Shown in pieces: positions 63,100 through 64,000 of a stretch of DNA of 64,000 nt; positions within the stretch are counted from its first letter, which is position 1, and each line of letters begins with the position of its first letter. Source of the DNA: Marinifilum sp. D714 (GTDB lineage: Bacteria > Bacteroidota > Bacteroidia > Bacteroidales > Marinifilaceae); assembly GCF_030851345.1 (NCBI RefSeq), contig NZ_JALPNU010000009.1:62001-126000 (forward strand). The letters run 5' to 3'. The notes below the pieces were generated by a model. That model worked only from the letters and a program-made list of their open reading frames with translations, ran no database searches and was not told the DNA's origin. Position numbers and translations under genes: made by a program.

Positions 63100-64000
63100 A
63101 TGAGAAATTTACTATTATTTGCAGCTGCAAGCTTATTCGTTTTATCTGCTTGCGACGATGACAACGATACATTTCTACCTCCTGTAGCTTCCGGAAACTT
63201 TACAGTTACCATAGAGAATATTCAAACCGGAAAGGCTTTCTTTAAATCTGGAACCACTGATGCAGCAGGTCCGGGAGGATCTTATTCCTATAAATTCAAT
63301 GCTGGTAAAGGTGCATACTTATCATTTGCCACCATGTTTGTACAATCTAACGATTTATTTTATGGTTTTGGTGATACAGGTTTAGCACTTTATGATGCAA
63401 ATGGAGATGCTGTCACAGGAGATGTAACCAGTGAAGTAATGCTTTGGGATGCAGGTACAGAGGTGAATGAAGAACCAGGAGTTGGAGTTAACCAAGCACC
63501 ACGTCAGTCCGGACCAAATACAGGAACTACAGAAAATGGTACTGTGAAAGAAGTTGCTGATGGCTTTACTTATCCGGCAAATGATCAGGTGATCAAAGTA
63601 GAGTTAAGTCATGATGGTGGTACAGAATTTACTGTAACAGTTACCAACGTATCTGATATGTATGCATTCCAAACTCCAATAGCACCAGGTGTATGGGTTG
63701 TGCACAATTCAGGAATGCCAATTTTTGAGGAAAATATGGCTGCAGCCAATGGGTTGGAAGTCTTGGCCGAAGATGGAGGGAACTCCGATTTGGGAATGTA
63801 TTTGGATGAAAACAGTGGATATGTTACTCCATTTGCACCAGGTGTTTTTGTGTTAAATCATGGAGGATACCCATTGTTTAAAGATGGTTCTCTAGATTTT
63901 GGAAATGGATTGGAAGCTCTTGCCGAAGATGGCAGTCCAGCGGATTTAAATGCTTCATTAGAAGGATTACAAGGTGTTAATGCACATGGAGTATTTTCAA
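63100..64000 (+). CDS. spondin-domain lipoprotein, 3' end cut by the window
   Basis: Open frame from the ATG at 63100 (an in-frame ATG at 63091 is possible) to the window end, 300 codons. Lipobox LSAC (Cys18) is followed by DDDND, an export-type signal. Residues about 25-200 match the Spondin_N pattern: FTVTIENIQTGK, the long beta core, SEVMLWDAGTEVNEEPGVGVNQAPRQSGPNTGTTENGTVK and FTVTVTNVS. After that two repeats of about 65-70 residues occur (TPIAPGVWVVHNSGMPIF...NGLEVLAEDGG and TPFAPGVFVLNHGGYPLF...NGLEALAEDGS). Likely surface-exposed; ligand unknown. Confidence 0.85.
   Translation, partial: MRNLLLFAAASLFVLSACDDDNDTFLPPVASGNFTVTIENIQTGKAFFKSGTTDAAGPGGSYSYKFNAGKGAYLSFATMFVQSNDLFYGFGDTGLALYDANGDAVTGDVTSEVMLWDAGTEVNEEPGVGVNQAPRQSGPNTGTTENGTVKEVADGFTYPANDQVIKVELSHDGGTEFTVTVTNVSDMYAFQTPIAPGVWVVHNSGMPIFEENMAAANGLEVLAEDGGNSDLGMYLDENSGYVTPFAPGVFVLNHGGYPLFKDGSLDFGNGLEALAEDGSPADLNASLEGLQGVNAHGVFS

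Overview
The window is low-GC DNA from a Bacteroidota chromosome. Supporting evidence is the ECF sigma / FecR / STN-TonB receptor cascade with a DUF4249 lipoprotein, a propeller-sensor histidine kinase, BlaI/M56 signalling, DUF-type lipoproteins and TAnnTTTG-like promoter boxes. A marine Marinilabiliales/Marinifilaceae-type organism is my inference from overall gene style; I cannot prove the genus. No rRNA, tRNA, complete insertion sequence, prophage or CRISPR array was seen.

Layout. 0-7.6 kb: hydrolase, MORN-like repeat protein, MOSC protein, M28 peptidase, Pcm and a three-gene small-protein operon. 7.7-11 kb: a BlaI repressor and an M56 receptor carrying four tandem TonB-plug-like repeats, preceded by three TACGA-N6-TCGTA operators. 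11-19.3 kb: YbaK-like deacylase, amidase, then a full ECF sigma - FecR - TonB receptor - DUF4249 locus. 19.3-26.3 kb: small orphan genes, a T5orf172/GIY-YIG-like protein, DUF819 transporter, DEAD-box helicase and a flippase-like membrane protein. 26.3-31 kb: a second ECF sigma - FecR locus whose STN protein is not a TonB receptor. 31-45 kb: membrane protein, NadA, two orphan hybrid-looking sensor kinases, CutC, DeoB, an ABC-F protein and 1.7 kb of repeat-filled intergenic DNA. 46-54.5 kb: aldo/keto reductase and a complete pstSCAB-phoU-phoB-phoR run with a visible Pho box. 54.6-64 kb: Sir2, FabG, a protein built of ten 34-residue repeats, a LytS / pseudo-LytS / LytTR cassette, a secreted Ni-superoxide dismutase, a Crp/Fnr regulator and a truncated spondin-domain lipoprotein.

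The least ordinary content is non-coding. Three intergenic regions (20.4-20.7, 41.5-41.7 and 45.25-45.5 kb) each hold a tandem array of degenerate 21-22 bp units, with different sequence in each region but the same period, and with inverted units in at least the first two. A separate ~150-230 bp element occurs three times (24.6, 38.8 and 45.6 kb) and keeps two hairpins by compensatory base changes. Around 42 kb there is a cluster of three-base-loop hairpins, a 44-bp near-perfect palindrome and a MITE-like inverted-repeat element. These are the best candidates for something undescribed. Among proteins, the best candidates are the M56 receptor with four plug repeats, the 34-residue SSNYE solenoid, and a histidine pseudokinase (His to Asp) sitting between an intact kinase and its regulator.
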